Shown here in pieces: positions 51,838-63,020 of a stretch of 64,000 nucleotides of DNA. Numbering within the stretch: the first letter of the stretch is position 1; each line of letters opens with the position of its first letter. A program made the position numbers and the translations under genes. The notes below the pieces were generated by a model that saw nothing but the letters and a program-made list of their open reading frames with translations, searched no databases and was not told where the DNA came from. Source of the stretch: Neocallimastix lanati (nom. inval.) (lineage: Eukaryota; Neocallimastigomycota; Neocallimastigomycetes; Neocallimastigales; Neocallimastigaceae). The DNA is taken from contig JACVTC010000068.1 of NCBI GenBank assembly GCA_016946835.1, forward strand, positions 785,001 to 849,000, in the 5' to 3' direction.

Positions 51838-52932
51838 ATTGTTTTAACGGGGAATATATATAAAAGAAAGGATCAAATAAAATAATCATATTTTTTATTT
51901 TCTCTCTCTACTTATTATTATTATTTTTTTTTTTTTAAAAAAAAAAAATTGAAATGAAATATTTATACAAATATATTTAGATTTATTTCTATTTAATAAA
52001 CATAAAATTAATGAATTCTTTTTTTTTTATTATTTTTAATATATAATTTAATTTTTATTGTAAAAATTAATTACCATCAATAAATATAAGCAATTAAAAA
52101 TAAATTAAAGATAAAAAAGAAAAAAAGAATAATGATTTTTTTTTTTTTTTTTTTTACATAATTGATGAGCAATTTTTTTTTTTTTTGATTAAAAATTATT
52201 TATATTCTATTTTATATACTTCTTCATTTTTAAATATAGATATATATATATATAAACAAAAGAAGGAAAAAAAGAAAATTTTTATTAATATTTAAAAAAA
52301 AATAAAAATAAAAATAAAATAAGATAAAATTTTTAAAGACATTAATATTTTATTATAATTATTATTATTTTTTTTTTTATTTTAATATTTTATTTAATAA
52401 TAAATTATTCCTAATATTTTTAATTAATATAAAGTATGATTTATATATTCAACATATAAAAAAAAAAAATTTTTGGTAGGTGGATAATTAGAAAAATAAA
52501 TAAAATATACATATACAGAAAATAAAAGTATTACAAATAATAATAGTAATACTATTATTATTATTGTTATTTATTTATTTTATTTATTTATTTATTTATT
52601 TATTTTTTTTAATTAAAATTATAGTTTTTTTTTTTTTTTTTTTATTTTAAAAATTTTAGACTAATCGTTTTTTTGATACAATACTGAATAAATAATGTAC
52701 AAATTAATTTTAATGTATGTATCAAAAAATATAAAAGTTTATCAAATCAATTTTAATTGAAATAAAGAAAATATTCAAAAAAGTTGAAATATAATACTAT
52801 TATCACAATAAAGTTTATTCATTTCAGTATTAATTAAATTAGTTTATTCATTTCAATATTAATTAATATTGAATAAAAAAAAAAATAAAATAAAATGAAA
52901 ACATGGTAACTTATGCTATGTTTGAAAATGAA

Positions 52933-52966
<34 letters not shown>

Positions 52967-53582
52967 TGTATTTAAAATTTTAACATTTTGAAGTTTTATA
53001 TTTAATTAAATGAATATTTTAATATAGTATAATAATGTAGAAAGTAATAAAATAAAAAAAATCTTTTTTTAGATTTAAAATTAATTAATTGAAAGAATTT
53101 ATAACTAAATAATAATAATTATAGTTTTAGGAATGGTTATGATCTTTTATCTTATTTAATGAAATAATAATCCTTCATTAATAATATAATTAGTTAATTC
53201 ATTATTTGTTTATATTCTATTTGAAGTAATAAACTTAATGTTTGAATACTACTACAAACATTTTAATTATTTATATATGAATTTGATCTGCTGTATCTTA
53301 TTGTTAAACAGTAAAACTTGAGTAATACATATATCTTAATATATTGGTTATAAGTTCGTTATAAATTTCAATTTAAACATTTTTATTTATTGAATGAATA
53401 CCATTGGAATATGAGAACTAATGAAATATTCTTTTTATATCAGTATTTAAAGATTTTATAGTACTTATATTAATATCAAGAGTAGCTAAAATTTTTTATA
53501 TTTATTAACTTCGCTAAACATAACAATGTAAAAAACGTAGATGTTATATAACTTTCCAATATACTATGAATATGATTATACT

Positions 53583-53623
<41 letters not shown>

Positions 53624-53974
53624 ACACTAGAATAGTATTATTTACATTTTCAATACATTAGGTTATATACATACATATACTTATATTAATATAATTTTTA
53701 TTGTTTTTATTATTAATAATTGATTTTTAAATATACATAATATCACAAGACCTAACTAATATTTATGAAATAATTTTATTTGTTATTTAATAATTTAAAC
53801 ATAAATATATAAAAGAATCATCATATAGTACATATTCATTTTTTGTATGAAAAATAAATTTTAATTAATCTCAAATTTGATTATAGTAATAATTTTTATT
53901 CTTTATAATTTTTATAATTGATTGTAATGAAATATCATATAATTTCATAATAAGTAAATATAATAATCTATAAG

Positions 53975-54023
<49 letters not shown>

Positions 54024-54445
54024 CAATGTGTTTTGATTTAAATATTTTTATAATTTATACCTTATATTTTAATTTTATATAATATGCTATTGTATAAACA
54101 TTAATTTTCTAATTTATTTTGATTTATTTTATTTATTATTATTATTATTATTATTTTTTTTTTTAATAATTATATATATATATATATATATAATTATTTT
54201 CAATAAATTTATTTGCTTGCTTTCTTTAATTATTTTAATTTTAATATATAATTTTCAAAATTTTATTATTTTTATATATTTACTTATATTAAGTTATCTA
54301 ATATTTTATTTATAATTATATATAATTATTAGTTTTTCTTTTATTATAAATTTATATTTAAAAATTATCATGAATATATGTATAATTTTAAAATTTTATT
54401 TAGTTATTTATATTAAAAAAATAGTACATTATTAAAAATTTTTAA
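51838..54445. other. gene-free AT-rich stretch
   Basis: No coding sequence was found on either strand. Notable are long T runs (52137-52156, 52624-52643, 52931-52959), (TA)n near 53591-53610, and a 45-bp A tract at 53977-54022. Confidence 0.7.
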
Positions 54446-55771
54446 TTAAAAATTTTTAATATTATTAAAATAAATTTGTGATTGTTTAGTGGTATAATTT
54501 TCAAACGAATTTTTGTTATTTTTATTTATATTTAAATTAGAAATAAGATCCATATCTACAGATGAAATAGATTTATTAAAACTATGGTTGCCATTATTTA
54601 TTTGAATTATAGAATCATTATTACTACTCTCAGATTTATTATTATTATGAATGGTATTATCATTTTTAGCTGTTTCAGGACGTACTATATCAATGGAGTT
54701 TGTATTTATATTACTTCCAGATATAATACTTACATCTCCTTTATTTTGGTTACTCTCTAATTTTCTATAAGAAAATGACGAATTGAAACTTTTGCTTAAA
54801 AGAATATTGACATTGCTATTATTACTTTTATTAGTTTCATCATTATTAGGCTTATTAGTTTTCATATATTGGCGTTCAACGAAACATTTGAGAAGAATTT
54901 GGTCAATATATATTAAATTGTAACAGAGACTTAATGGAATTTGACGAATTGGATCTGGGTCTATAAAAGTAATTACTTTCTTTTTATATTGATTAATTAA
55001 AATAAATACAATGACAATAATGAATGGTAAGAAAATAATAGTTGCTCCCATAGTAACAAAAATACGTAATTCAGATATTTGCTTAAATTTATCCATAAAA
55101 GTATTTTTGCTGAAAGTTTTATATTCTTTAAGTTTGCTAAAAAGTTCAGTAGTGAGGGCATGCATTACAGAAAAATCATATACAAAACCAACGATATGAT
55201 AGACAGCAACAATAGTCCACCACGTGATATCAAAAAGTTGTAAACCATTTTGTTGTCTTCCATATTTATTAACTTGATTGAAATCAAGCGGAAGGTAAAT
55301 GAAATAACTTGCAATTCCAGCAAATTTTACAAGGTTATAGATAATACAACAATAAAATACGATATTGATTTTTACTGTATTTATTGTTACTGCTTTTGTT
55401 CTTAAATAGAGATACCAATCTCCAAATATTTCACCGCTTAACCAAAATAAATGAGCAACAGCATTTCCAACAATCCAACGAGCATTAGTATTTGGCCATA
55501 AGGTTCTTTTGTCTTTTGGTATTGGTAAAAGTTCACCAGCTTCTCTTAAAGCATCACCAATTGCTCTTAACAGCCAATGAAGAATTAATATTATAATAAC
55601 AGGTCTTTTCCAATTTTTTCTATTAATAAGAATAATTAAAAAGACCCAGGGAAAGAATTCATTTGTAATTAATGAAACTATTATTTTTTGAATTCGATCA
55701 ATTGTTGGAACATATTTATCAAATGGATTTCCAATGTCATATGGACTAGTATATTGAATTATTTGATACAT
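54446..55771 (-). CDS. multi-pass membrane protein with disordered C-terminal tail, family not recognised
   Basis: A single exon of 441 aa. About six or seven hydrophobic segments lie in residues 31-300: near 36-52 (FFPWVFLIILI), 57-75 (PVIIILILHWLLRAIGDAL), 99-122, 135-160 (INIVFYCCIIYNLVKFAGIA), 180-205 (ITWWTIVAVYHIVGFVYDFS), 238-262 (IFLPFIIVIVFILI) and weakly 280-297. There is no cleavable signal peptide. Two motifs look constrained: LWPNTNARWIVGNAVAHLFW and IDPDPIRQIPLSLCYNLIYI. Residues 305-441 are Ser/Asn-rich, probably cytosolic and disordered. The topology resembles a seven-helix receptor or transporter-like protein, but no receptor signature was seen and no function is claimed. The start ATG is the first in frame, after an AT-rich leader. 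Confidence 0.82.
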   Translation of the reverse strand: MYQIIQYTSPYDIGNPFDKYVPTIDRIQKIIVSLITNEFFPWVFLIILINRKNWKRPVIIILILHWLLRAIGDALREAGELLPIPKDKRTLWPNTNARWIVGNAVAHLFWLSGEIFGDWYLYLRTKAVTINTVKINIVFYCCIIYNLVKFAGIASYFIYLPLDFNQVNKYGRQQNGLQLFDITWWTIVAVYHIVGFVYDFSVMHALTTELFSKLKEYKTFSKNTFMDKFKQISELRIFVTMGATIIFLPFIIVIVFILINQYKKKVITFIDPDPIRQIPLSLCYNLIYIDQILLKCFVERQYMKTNKPNNDETNKSNNSNVNILLSKSFNSSFSYRKLESNQNKGDVSIISGSNINTNSIDIVRPETAKNDNTIHNNNKSESSNNDSIIQINNGNHSFNKSISSVDMDLISNLNINKNNKNSFENYTTKQSQIYFNNIKNF

Positions 55772-57452
55772 TTTATATTAATATAATATAAATTATTTAA
55801 AACGTTTTATAGTTTACTTTAATTATTTATTTATATTTAAATTTTACTTTAATTATTTATTTATATTTAATTTTTCTATTCTATCTTAGCTTTATTCATA
55901 TAAATTTTTATATATTTATACTTTTTTTCATTAATAATAATTATTATTTATATAAATATAGAAATAATTTTATAAATCATAATTTTGTTCCATTAGTTAT
56001 TATATTGTAAAAAATTTTTATGTAAACTATAATTTATATTATACAATCATTAAATTATCATTTAAAATATATCGTTTTATTTATCAATATATATATATTT
56101 TTTTTTATTTAGATTTGAAAAATAAAAATTGAGAAATATTTTACACTTTATATATATTTTTATATTTTATATTTATATTTATTAATTTAGGTATCTATTT
56201 ATATAAATAATAATATTTATATTTTATTTATTATTAAATATTATATTATATGGTGGATTCCATAAAAAAACATAAGGAAAAAAAATATTTATGAATAAAT
56301 TTATTATTTAATAAAGTTTTTTCTATACTAAACAATGGAATTATAACTAATAATAGTATTATATTAATATAATCTATATTAAAAAAAGATAATAAATAAT
56401 AAAAGAAAATAAAATTTTAAAGAGATTTAATTGAACATAAAAAGTTTATTTATATTACAAATAAAATTAATGATAGTAATTTATTTATTTATTTATTTAT
56501 TATTATTAATTTAATATAAATAACTATATTTACAAAATAAAAATTATTAATTCATAAATTTTTTTTTTTTTTTTTTACTTATTACATTCTTCACATTCTT
56601 CATAAAAATGAATAAAGAGGTATATTAATATTAAGTAGAAACTATATTTTAATAAAAATTATATTTCTCATAACTATTCCTAAATAATTAATAGTCAATT
56701 AAAACAAATAATATATATTTACGTATATATTTATATATATAATAGATGAAGGCATTTTATTTTAAATATTATATAACTAGTTTTTTTATATTTTTTATAA
56801 TGTATATAGTATGTAATATTAAAATATTTTATTAATATAATTATATTAATATTAAATATGAATAAATATTAAATTAATTAATCTTGATTATGAAAAGTTT
56901 ATTTTATATATATTTGGTAATTAAATATATTCTTAGTTATAAATGTAAAATTGTAATTTATATATAACGAAAGTTTATTTTTTATATTTTTAGTTATTTT
57001 CATAATTCATCTTAACGATTTCTAAAACACTATTTACAAAACTTTTATTTACTGAATGAAATTTATATTGTTTTTTATTTTAATTATTTAATAAATTAAT
57101 CTAAAAATCAAATATTTTTAAAATTGATGTTTTATTGATAGAAACAATTTTATATATAAATATTTACATATTTTTTTAATATATTTATAATAATAAAATC
57201 ATATTTTAATAAAGTTTTAATAAAATTAAGTTTATTTTAATATTTTAATATTAACAGAGGAAAATTTATAAATCGTGATTAAAGTAAACGGAATATTTTT
57301 AATAATTCTATATGAAACAAAGTTGTAATTGATAATTTAAAATAATATATAATAAAAAAGAAACTTGGGACACTTTTTGTTATTATTAATATAATTGCAA
57401 TTAATTTTAATATTGTTGTTCATTAATTTATTGTATTAAAATAATTTAAAAA

Positions 57453-57483
<31 letters not shown>

Positions 57484-59517
57484 TTTCATACTAAAATTTT
57501 AAGGTTTAATATAAAAATATTAACATATAATAAAAATAGCATATAATAAAAATAGCATCAATATTTGTTATATAGAATCTATTAATAAGTATTGTTGAAA
57601 TGAATCATTAATAAAATATTTATTAATAAAAATAACAAGAAATAGATTTAATTATAATAAAAATAATTAAAAAAGCATAATTTATACGATATAAAATTAA
57701 TTTTTAATAATGAATATTAAATAGAAATATGATTAATTAAAAAAATATATTTTTTAAAGAATAACAATATACTATTATTTTATTATTGTTAATAAATTTA
57801 TTTTCATTTTAACAATAAAATATACAATAATGAGAAAAGTTGGAACATGAAATACAATAGTTTTTAAAATGATTAAAATTTATAAAATTTTTATTATTGT
57901 ACCATTATTATTATTGTTCATAAAAACTATTATAAATATATTTTTTAAAATTTTTTTTTTCTTATTAATTATTACTTTTGTTTTATTCATTTTTTCCGAA
58001 ATATATATATTATATATCATTCGGTAGTATTATTAAAATATATATTACATATATTTAAATATAAAATATTTACTAAATTACAATATCAAGTGATAATCAC
58101 TATAATAATAATAATAATATATATTTTTTGATTTTTGAATAATTCAAACAAATAACAACATATTGACTAATATTTAAATTATTTTATTATATATAAAATA
58201 ATGTATTAATTTTGTTTTTAAAATGAATTCATTATATTATAATTTTTTTTTTATTAAAAAAATGATAATATAATAAAGAAGTTGAAAATAAATAAATTAT
58301 ATATAATCATTTAAAAAGTTTTACTATATTTGAATTTTTTTTTTTAAAAAAAAAATTCATCTATTAATTTAATTAATAAATAGTATAATTTTATCATAAA
58401 TATATTTTATTAATTTTGTAATGATAATAATTATTATCATTTTTATTAAATTATAATTTTGATTTTTTTTTTTTTTTTTTTTTTGGTAACATTATTATTC
58501 ATATATATATATATATGAATATATCATTGAGATTAAAATAAAACAAAATTATGAATACTATTATTGATTAAAATACAAATATGTTAAAATTTTCAAATTA
58601 AAAAATTATTATGTGATTATCATTAATATATGTCTATTATTTTGTTATAATTAATTGAAGGTTTTAGTGGAAGGTTCAGGAATTACTTTATTACTTAGAG
58701 TAATTGAATTTTTTTTTTTTTTTTTTAATTATTAAATTGAGAAAGAAATGAACTTTTATTTATAACTATTGATATCATTGAGATTAAGATAAAACAAAAT
58801 TATGAATACTATTATTGATTAAAATACAATATGTTAAGAGTAAGGAACTTAGGGTTTATAATTATATTTAATATATTTATTATAATACTCTAAGTCGCAA
58901 GGGACGATGGAGTATTAATATTATTATATAAGTATTTTATTAAAAAATATGTTTTATTATTAAATAAAAATCAACATAAAGACATGTACACACAATAAAA
59001 AAATTTTTTTTTATTAATATTTTTTACTTATAGTTATACTTTTTGGAAAAGCTAAAGTCATCAAAAATAGAAAATAAATGTAATAAAATATAATCGAATA
59101 AAATTTATTAATTAAAATCAACCTAAGAATTATCAAGAAATTGGAGTAATTTCTTGAGCTATAAAGAAAACTTTAGATATTTGAAAATAAAATTATAAAA
59201 TAATAGTAATAATAACTATTAATCTAACCCTAAGTAATTTGATTCATGATAATAATTGATAAAAATCTCAATATTTGTTTATGTTAATTATTAGTATATA
59301 ATGATTGTAAAACACAATAACTTTACAAAGTATAAAAGAAAGATGTAAAAATCTATCTTTTATGTTCTAAGTTACATAATAACAGTATTTAATTATAAGA
59401 TATTAATAATATAGTAAAATGAATATTAATAAAATATTAAGATTATAAAAATAACGATTTTAAAATATTTAATATGACTAAATAAATTTAATTTGTATAT
59501 ATTAGTTTGAATAATTA
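55772..59517. other. gene-free AT-rich stretch with dispersed duplications
   Basis: No genes were found. It contains a 65-bp direct duplication (58520-58586 and 58772-58835), an 18-bp tandem pair near 57523-57556, and a 30-bp segment at 58837-58866 that recurs at 63661-63690. Positions 58640-58940 and 59100-59240 are less AT-rich, with no open frame. Confidence 0.65.
58520..58835. repeat. direct duplication of about 65 bp
   Basis: Units 58520-58586 and 58772-58835 share ATATCATTGAGATTAA, ATAAAACAAAATTATGAATA and CTATTATTGATTAAAATACA in order, with only a few substitutions or indels. They are separated by about 190 bp. Confidence 0.9.
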
Positions 59518-59522
59518 AAAAT

Positions 59523-59585
59523 AGGGGAGATACGCACGTGAATAGATATAAGCCACATATTTATGAGATGGCGTATTATATATAA
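59523..59585 (+). mobile_element. single TIR end related to the CATTTCGC element family
   Basis: GGGGAGATACGCACGTGAAT is followed by AGCCACATATTT and ATGGCGTATTATA. The GGGGAG start and the ATGGCGTAT block match the reverse complement of the end at about 60535-60567. It may be an orphan or decayed end. No 9-bp TSD could be assigned. Confidence 0.4.
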
Positions 59586-59917
59586 ATTTTTTATATAAAT
59601 AAATAATTAAATAATAATTAAATAAATATTTTATTATATAATAATTTTATAATTTAATATATATTTGATAATAAAAAATAAAAAAAATAAAAAAAATTAA
59701 AAAAAAAAAAAAATAAAAAAATAAAAGATTAAAAAAAAAAAATACAAAAAAAAAATTTTCATATTTATTTATATTTATAACTGTAAGAAATATATATATT
59801 TAATATTCTCAGAATTATAAAGCTTAAGATAATTCTTTAAATATTAAATAAGAATTTACATTAATTATTAATTATTTAAATATATTTATTATTTATAATT
59901 AAATAAATAATATTTTT

Positions 59918-60153
59918 GGGAGAGATGCATTTCGCCAAGTTGCATTTCACCAAATTGAAAATTATTAAATAAATAAATCAATAAATAAAATTAAATATTA
60001 TTAATATCGAATAAAAACAATTTTAAAAAAAAATTATTTTGAATCAATATTTATTTATTTATTCATTTATTTATATCAATACTCCACTTGTAGAAATGAA
60101 ACCTGTCGAAATGCCGTTTGGGGAAATGCAACATGGCGAAATGCAACTCTCCC
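59918..60153. mobile_element. non-autonomous TIR element, copy B, 9-bp TSD
   Basis: The element is 236 bp with a perfect 9-bp TSD AATATTTTT at 59909-59917 and 60154-60162. Left end: GGGAGAGATGCATTTCGCCA, AGTTGCATTTCACC. Right end, reverse-complemented: GGGAGAGTTGCATTTCGCCA, TGTTGCATTTCCCC. The first 20 bases of the two ends differ at one position. It has no coding capacity. The TSD length and extended TIRs fit a Mutator-like (MULE) origin. Confidence 0.88.
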
Positions 60154-60375
60154 AATATTTTTAACTATCGAAATGTAAATAACTGAAATTGAGATTTCAA
60201 TTCAGTTATAATTTCAACCGTTAATTTATTAACTTTATTCATTTGAAGCAAAATGCTTATTTTTTTAAGAATACATAAGTCATCCAGTTCTTATCCTGGA
60301 TTGTTAAGTCGTTGACTTATCATACCAAAGGTCTCTGGATCGCCCCGTCAGTATCAAATCTTCACGATTTTTCCC

Positions 60376-60567
60376 TATCGTGTACTGTAATGTGGCGTAT
60401 TTTTATATGAGGCTTGTTTTTTATAATCAAATAAATACTAATTAAATAAATAAAAAGTATTCTTTTTTTATATATATATTTGTTTATGATTGTATAGTAT
60501 AGAATATCTTAAAAATGTATGGCTTTATTTAAAAAATATACGCCATATTGCAAAATGCACACTCCCC
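60376..60567. mobile_element. TIR element, copy C, within the SINE
   Basis: The left end GTGTACTGTAATGTGGCGTA matches the reverse complement of the right end (GGGGAGTGTGCATTTTGC, then AATATGGCGTATA). The interior is AT-rich and non-coding. No clean 9-bp TSD was found, so the borders are approximate. The ends are more decayed than in copies B and D. Confidence 0.55.
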
Positions 60568-60586
60568 TCTCCTCTCAGATACTCAG

Positions 60587-60919
60587 GAATCTAAGTGCGT
60601 TTCTCAATCGTTCATTTCACAATGTGGCGTATTTTATTAATCAAATAAATAATAATTAAATAAATAATAAATATTCTTTTTTTATATATACGATTTATTA
60701 ATATTCAATTAAAAAATAATTTTTTCTAATTCTTTTTTAATAGAATATATTATTATTTCTTTTGAAATAGTTATTTAATGATATTTAATTGAAAAAATAT
60801 ATTATTATTTCTTTTAAAATTATAATTATTTATATATTTATTTATGATTGTATAGAATATCTTAAAAATGTATGGCTTTATTTTACGCCACATTGTGAAA
60901 TGCGAAATGCACGATCTCC
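60587..60919. mobile_element. non-autonomous TIR element, copy D, 9-bp TSD, within the SINE
   Basis: The element is 333 bp, flanked by GATACTCAG at 60578-60586 and 60920-60928. That TSD is GC-containing, so chance identity is unlikely. Left: TTCATTTCACAATGTGGCGT near 60612-60634. Right, reverse-complemented: GGAGATCGTGCATTTCGC then ATTTCACAATGTGGCGTA. The interior is AT-rich with a repeated TATATTATTATTTCTTTT unit and no open frame. Removing the element restores a continuous SINE body. Confidence 0.85.
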
Positions 60920-61304
60920 GATACTCAGGTAGGTATGTTTTCTATATTTCTAACACTTTAAGAATCCCATTGCGTAAGCCTTGTCTGAGAGGATTACAAT
61001 TTCCAGCTCCTCTGGGATGGCAAGGACGCTACCTATAGTGGGCTCTGCTTTCCCTTGAGGATCGCGTAGGGTGCTTCTATATGGAAAGTTTCTTTGCTTA
61101 TGGGGAGTTGAGAGACCTGACGTCGTACCGGTATGGCAGTTAATCATACACCCATATTAACATATGGGGGAGACAAAAGTCTTCAGTCTATAAAAAAAAA
61201 AAAAAAAAAAATTTAAAAATACATAATTTTATGCTATTTACACATACCAAATACATTTAATGGATCATACATATTTTAATACATTAAATACATGCTTTTA
61301 TATT

Positions 61305-62389
61305 GAGTGTGTGTCATTTCGCAAAAATTCATTTCGGAAAAGTTTCATTTCGCAAAATTTTTTGTGCCATTTCGCAAAAGTTCATTTCGCAAAAATTTCA
61401 TTTCGGAAAAGTTTCATTTCGCAAAATTTTAATAAATAGATAAATAAATAATAAAATAAATAAATAAATAAATAATAAAAAAATAAAAAAAAAAAAGAAT
61501 TATAAAATATAAAATAAAAAATAAAGAATAAAAAAAAAAAAAAAATATAAAATATAAAATATAAAATATAAAAAAAAAATATAAAATATAAAATATAAAA
61601 ATATAAAATATAAAATATAAAATATAAAAAAAAAAATATAAAATATAAAATATAAAAATATAAAATATAAAAATATAAAATAAAAAAAAAATATAAAGTA
61701 TAAAATATAAAAAAAATATAAAATATAAAATATAAAATATAAAATAAAAATAAAAAATAAAATATATATATATATAAAATAAAAAATAAAAAATAAAAAT
61801 AAAAAATATAAAATAAAAAATAAAAAAAAATAAAAAAAATATAAAAAATAAAAAATAAAAATAAAAAATATAAAATATAAAATATAAAAAAAATAAAAAA
61901 AATATAAAAAATATAAAATAAAAATATAAAATATAAAATATAAAATATAAAATATAAAATATAAAATATAAAATAAAAATAAAAAATAAAATATATATAT
62001 ATATATATATATATAAAATAAAAAATAAAAAATAAAAATAAAAAATATAAAATAAAAAATAAAAAAAAATAAAAAAAATATAAAAAATAAAAAATAAAAA
62101 TAAAAAATATAAAATATAAAATATAAAAAAAATAAAAAAAATATAAAAAATATAAAATAAAAATATAAAATAAAAATATAAAATATAAAATATAAAATAT
62201 AAAATATAAAATATAAAATATAAAATATAAAATATAAAATATAAAATATAAAATATAAAATATAAAATATAAAATATAAAATATAAAATATAAAATATAA
62301 AATATAAAATATAAAATAAAAAAATAGATACCACCTAAAATCATCCTAATTTTGTGCTACTTTTAACTCCCTTTTTTATGATGTCCTCA

Positions 62390-62426
<37 letters not shown>

Positions 62427-63011
62427 TGAATTATTTATAAATATTTCTTTTATTAAAAAAATTTATTAGCAATTTAAGATTTTTAAAATACTGCTCAAGG
62501 ACTTAAAAGGTGTAAAATGATCAATTAATTATTTAAATATTATTTTTTAATATTTTTTTTAATAATTATTTTTAAATTTAACAATTATATTTTAAATTAT
62601 TATCCTTTACATCTTTTAAATTATTAATACTTATTTTTTTTATATATATAAAATTCTTATATATATTTTAAAAAATTATAAAACGTTTAAAACATATGAT
62701 AAAATATTTTATTTTTTTAAAGCGTTAATTCTAATGAATATTTATTATTATATAATGTATATTTATTATATATATGTCCATATATATATGTATATTTTTT
62801 TTTAAAAATTTAATTTTAAAATTTATTTATTTATTATAGTTTTATATATTTATTTTTATTTATTTAGTTTTTAATTTAAATTATATATATTATTTATTTA
62901 TTTTATTATTAATTTATTTATTTATTAAAAATTTTGCGAAATGAAACTTTTTATGTAAATTTTCCGAAATGAAACTTTCCGAAATGAAATTTTGCGAAAT
63001 GCTCCTCCCCC
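61305..63011. mobile_element. non-autonomous TIR element, copy E, 1.7 kb, 9-bp TSD, iterated ends
   Basis: A perfect 9-bp TSD TTTTATATT lies at 61296-61304 and 63012-63020. The left end carries seven CATTTCGC/CATTTCGG units in about 120 bp (61314-61430), spaced 13-22 bp. The right end (62932-63003) has four inverted GCGAAATG/CCGAAATG units. The terminal 10 bp precede the first CATTTCGC on both sides, as in copies A, B and D. The interior is an AAATAT-type array (61490-62322) plus AT-rich filler, with no transposase. The long Phe/Ile/Tyr frames on the minus strand come from the array. Confidence 0.88.
61490..62322. repeat. AAATAT-type array with a 230-bp higher-order duplication
   Basis: The array is built mostly of TATAAAA/AAATAT units. 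A block at about 61741-61935 (including a run of (TA)n, then AAATAAAAAA units) recurs almost unchanged at about 61975-62175, showing segmental duplication inside the microsatellite. It lies within TIR element E. Confidence 0.9.
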
Positions 63012-63020
63012 TTTTATATT

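Larger units (their letters stand above)
60279..61212 (+). mobile_element. tRNA-derived SINE, poly(A)-tailed, interrupted by TIR elements
   Basis: The insert is flanked by TTAAGAATACATAA (60265-60278) and TTAAAAATACATAA (61213-61226), a 14-bp TSD with one mismatch, and it ends in a run of about 20 A (61192-61211). The head (60279-60350) is tRNA-like: an A-box-like GGATTGTTAAGTCG, an anticodon arm around CTTATCATACCAA, then AAGGTCTCTGGATCG as a degenerate B box. The body (60929-61190) is GC-rich for this region and unlike host coding sequence. Two TIR elements (about 60376-60567 and 60587-60919) lie inside, so the original SINE was about 400 bp. The 65-codon frame across the body is probably incidental. 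The parent tRNA cannot be fixed because the head is decayed. Confidence 0.68.

Noticed and set aside
60290-60350. A functional tRNA gene
   Set aside because: Box-like motifs and an anticodon-arm-like block are present, but the anticodon and T stems do not pair properly and no acceptor stem closes. It fits a decayed SINE head.
60950-61147. 65-codon frame on the minus strand
   Set aside because: It lies in the body of the poly(A)-tailed SINE, has no upstream continuation and does not resemble a known protein. It is open mainly because the segment is GC-richer.
61382-62344. 320-codon Phe/Ile/Tyr-rich frame on the minus strand
   Set aside because: It is produced by the AAATAT array inside TIR element E, with a perfect simple-repeat basis and no coding composition.
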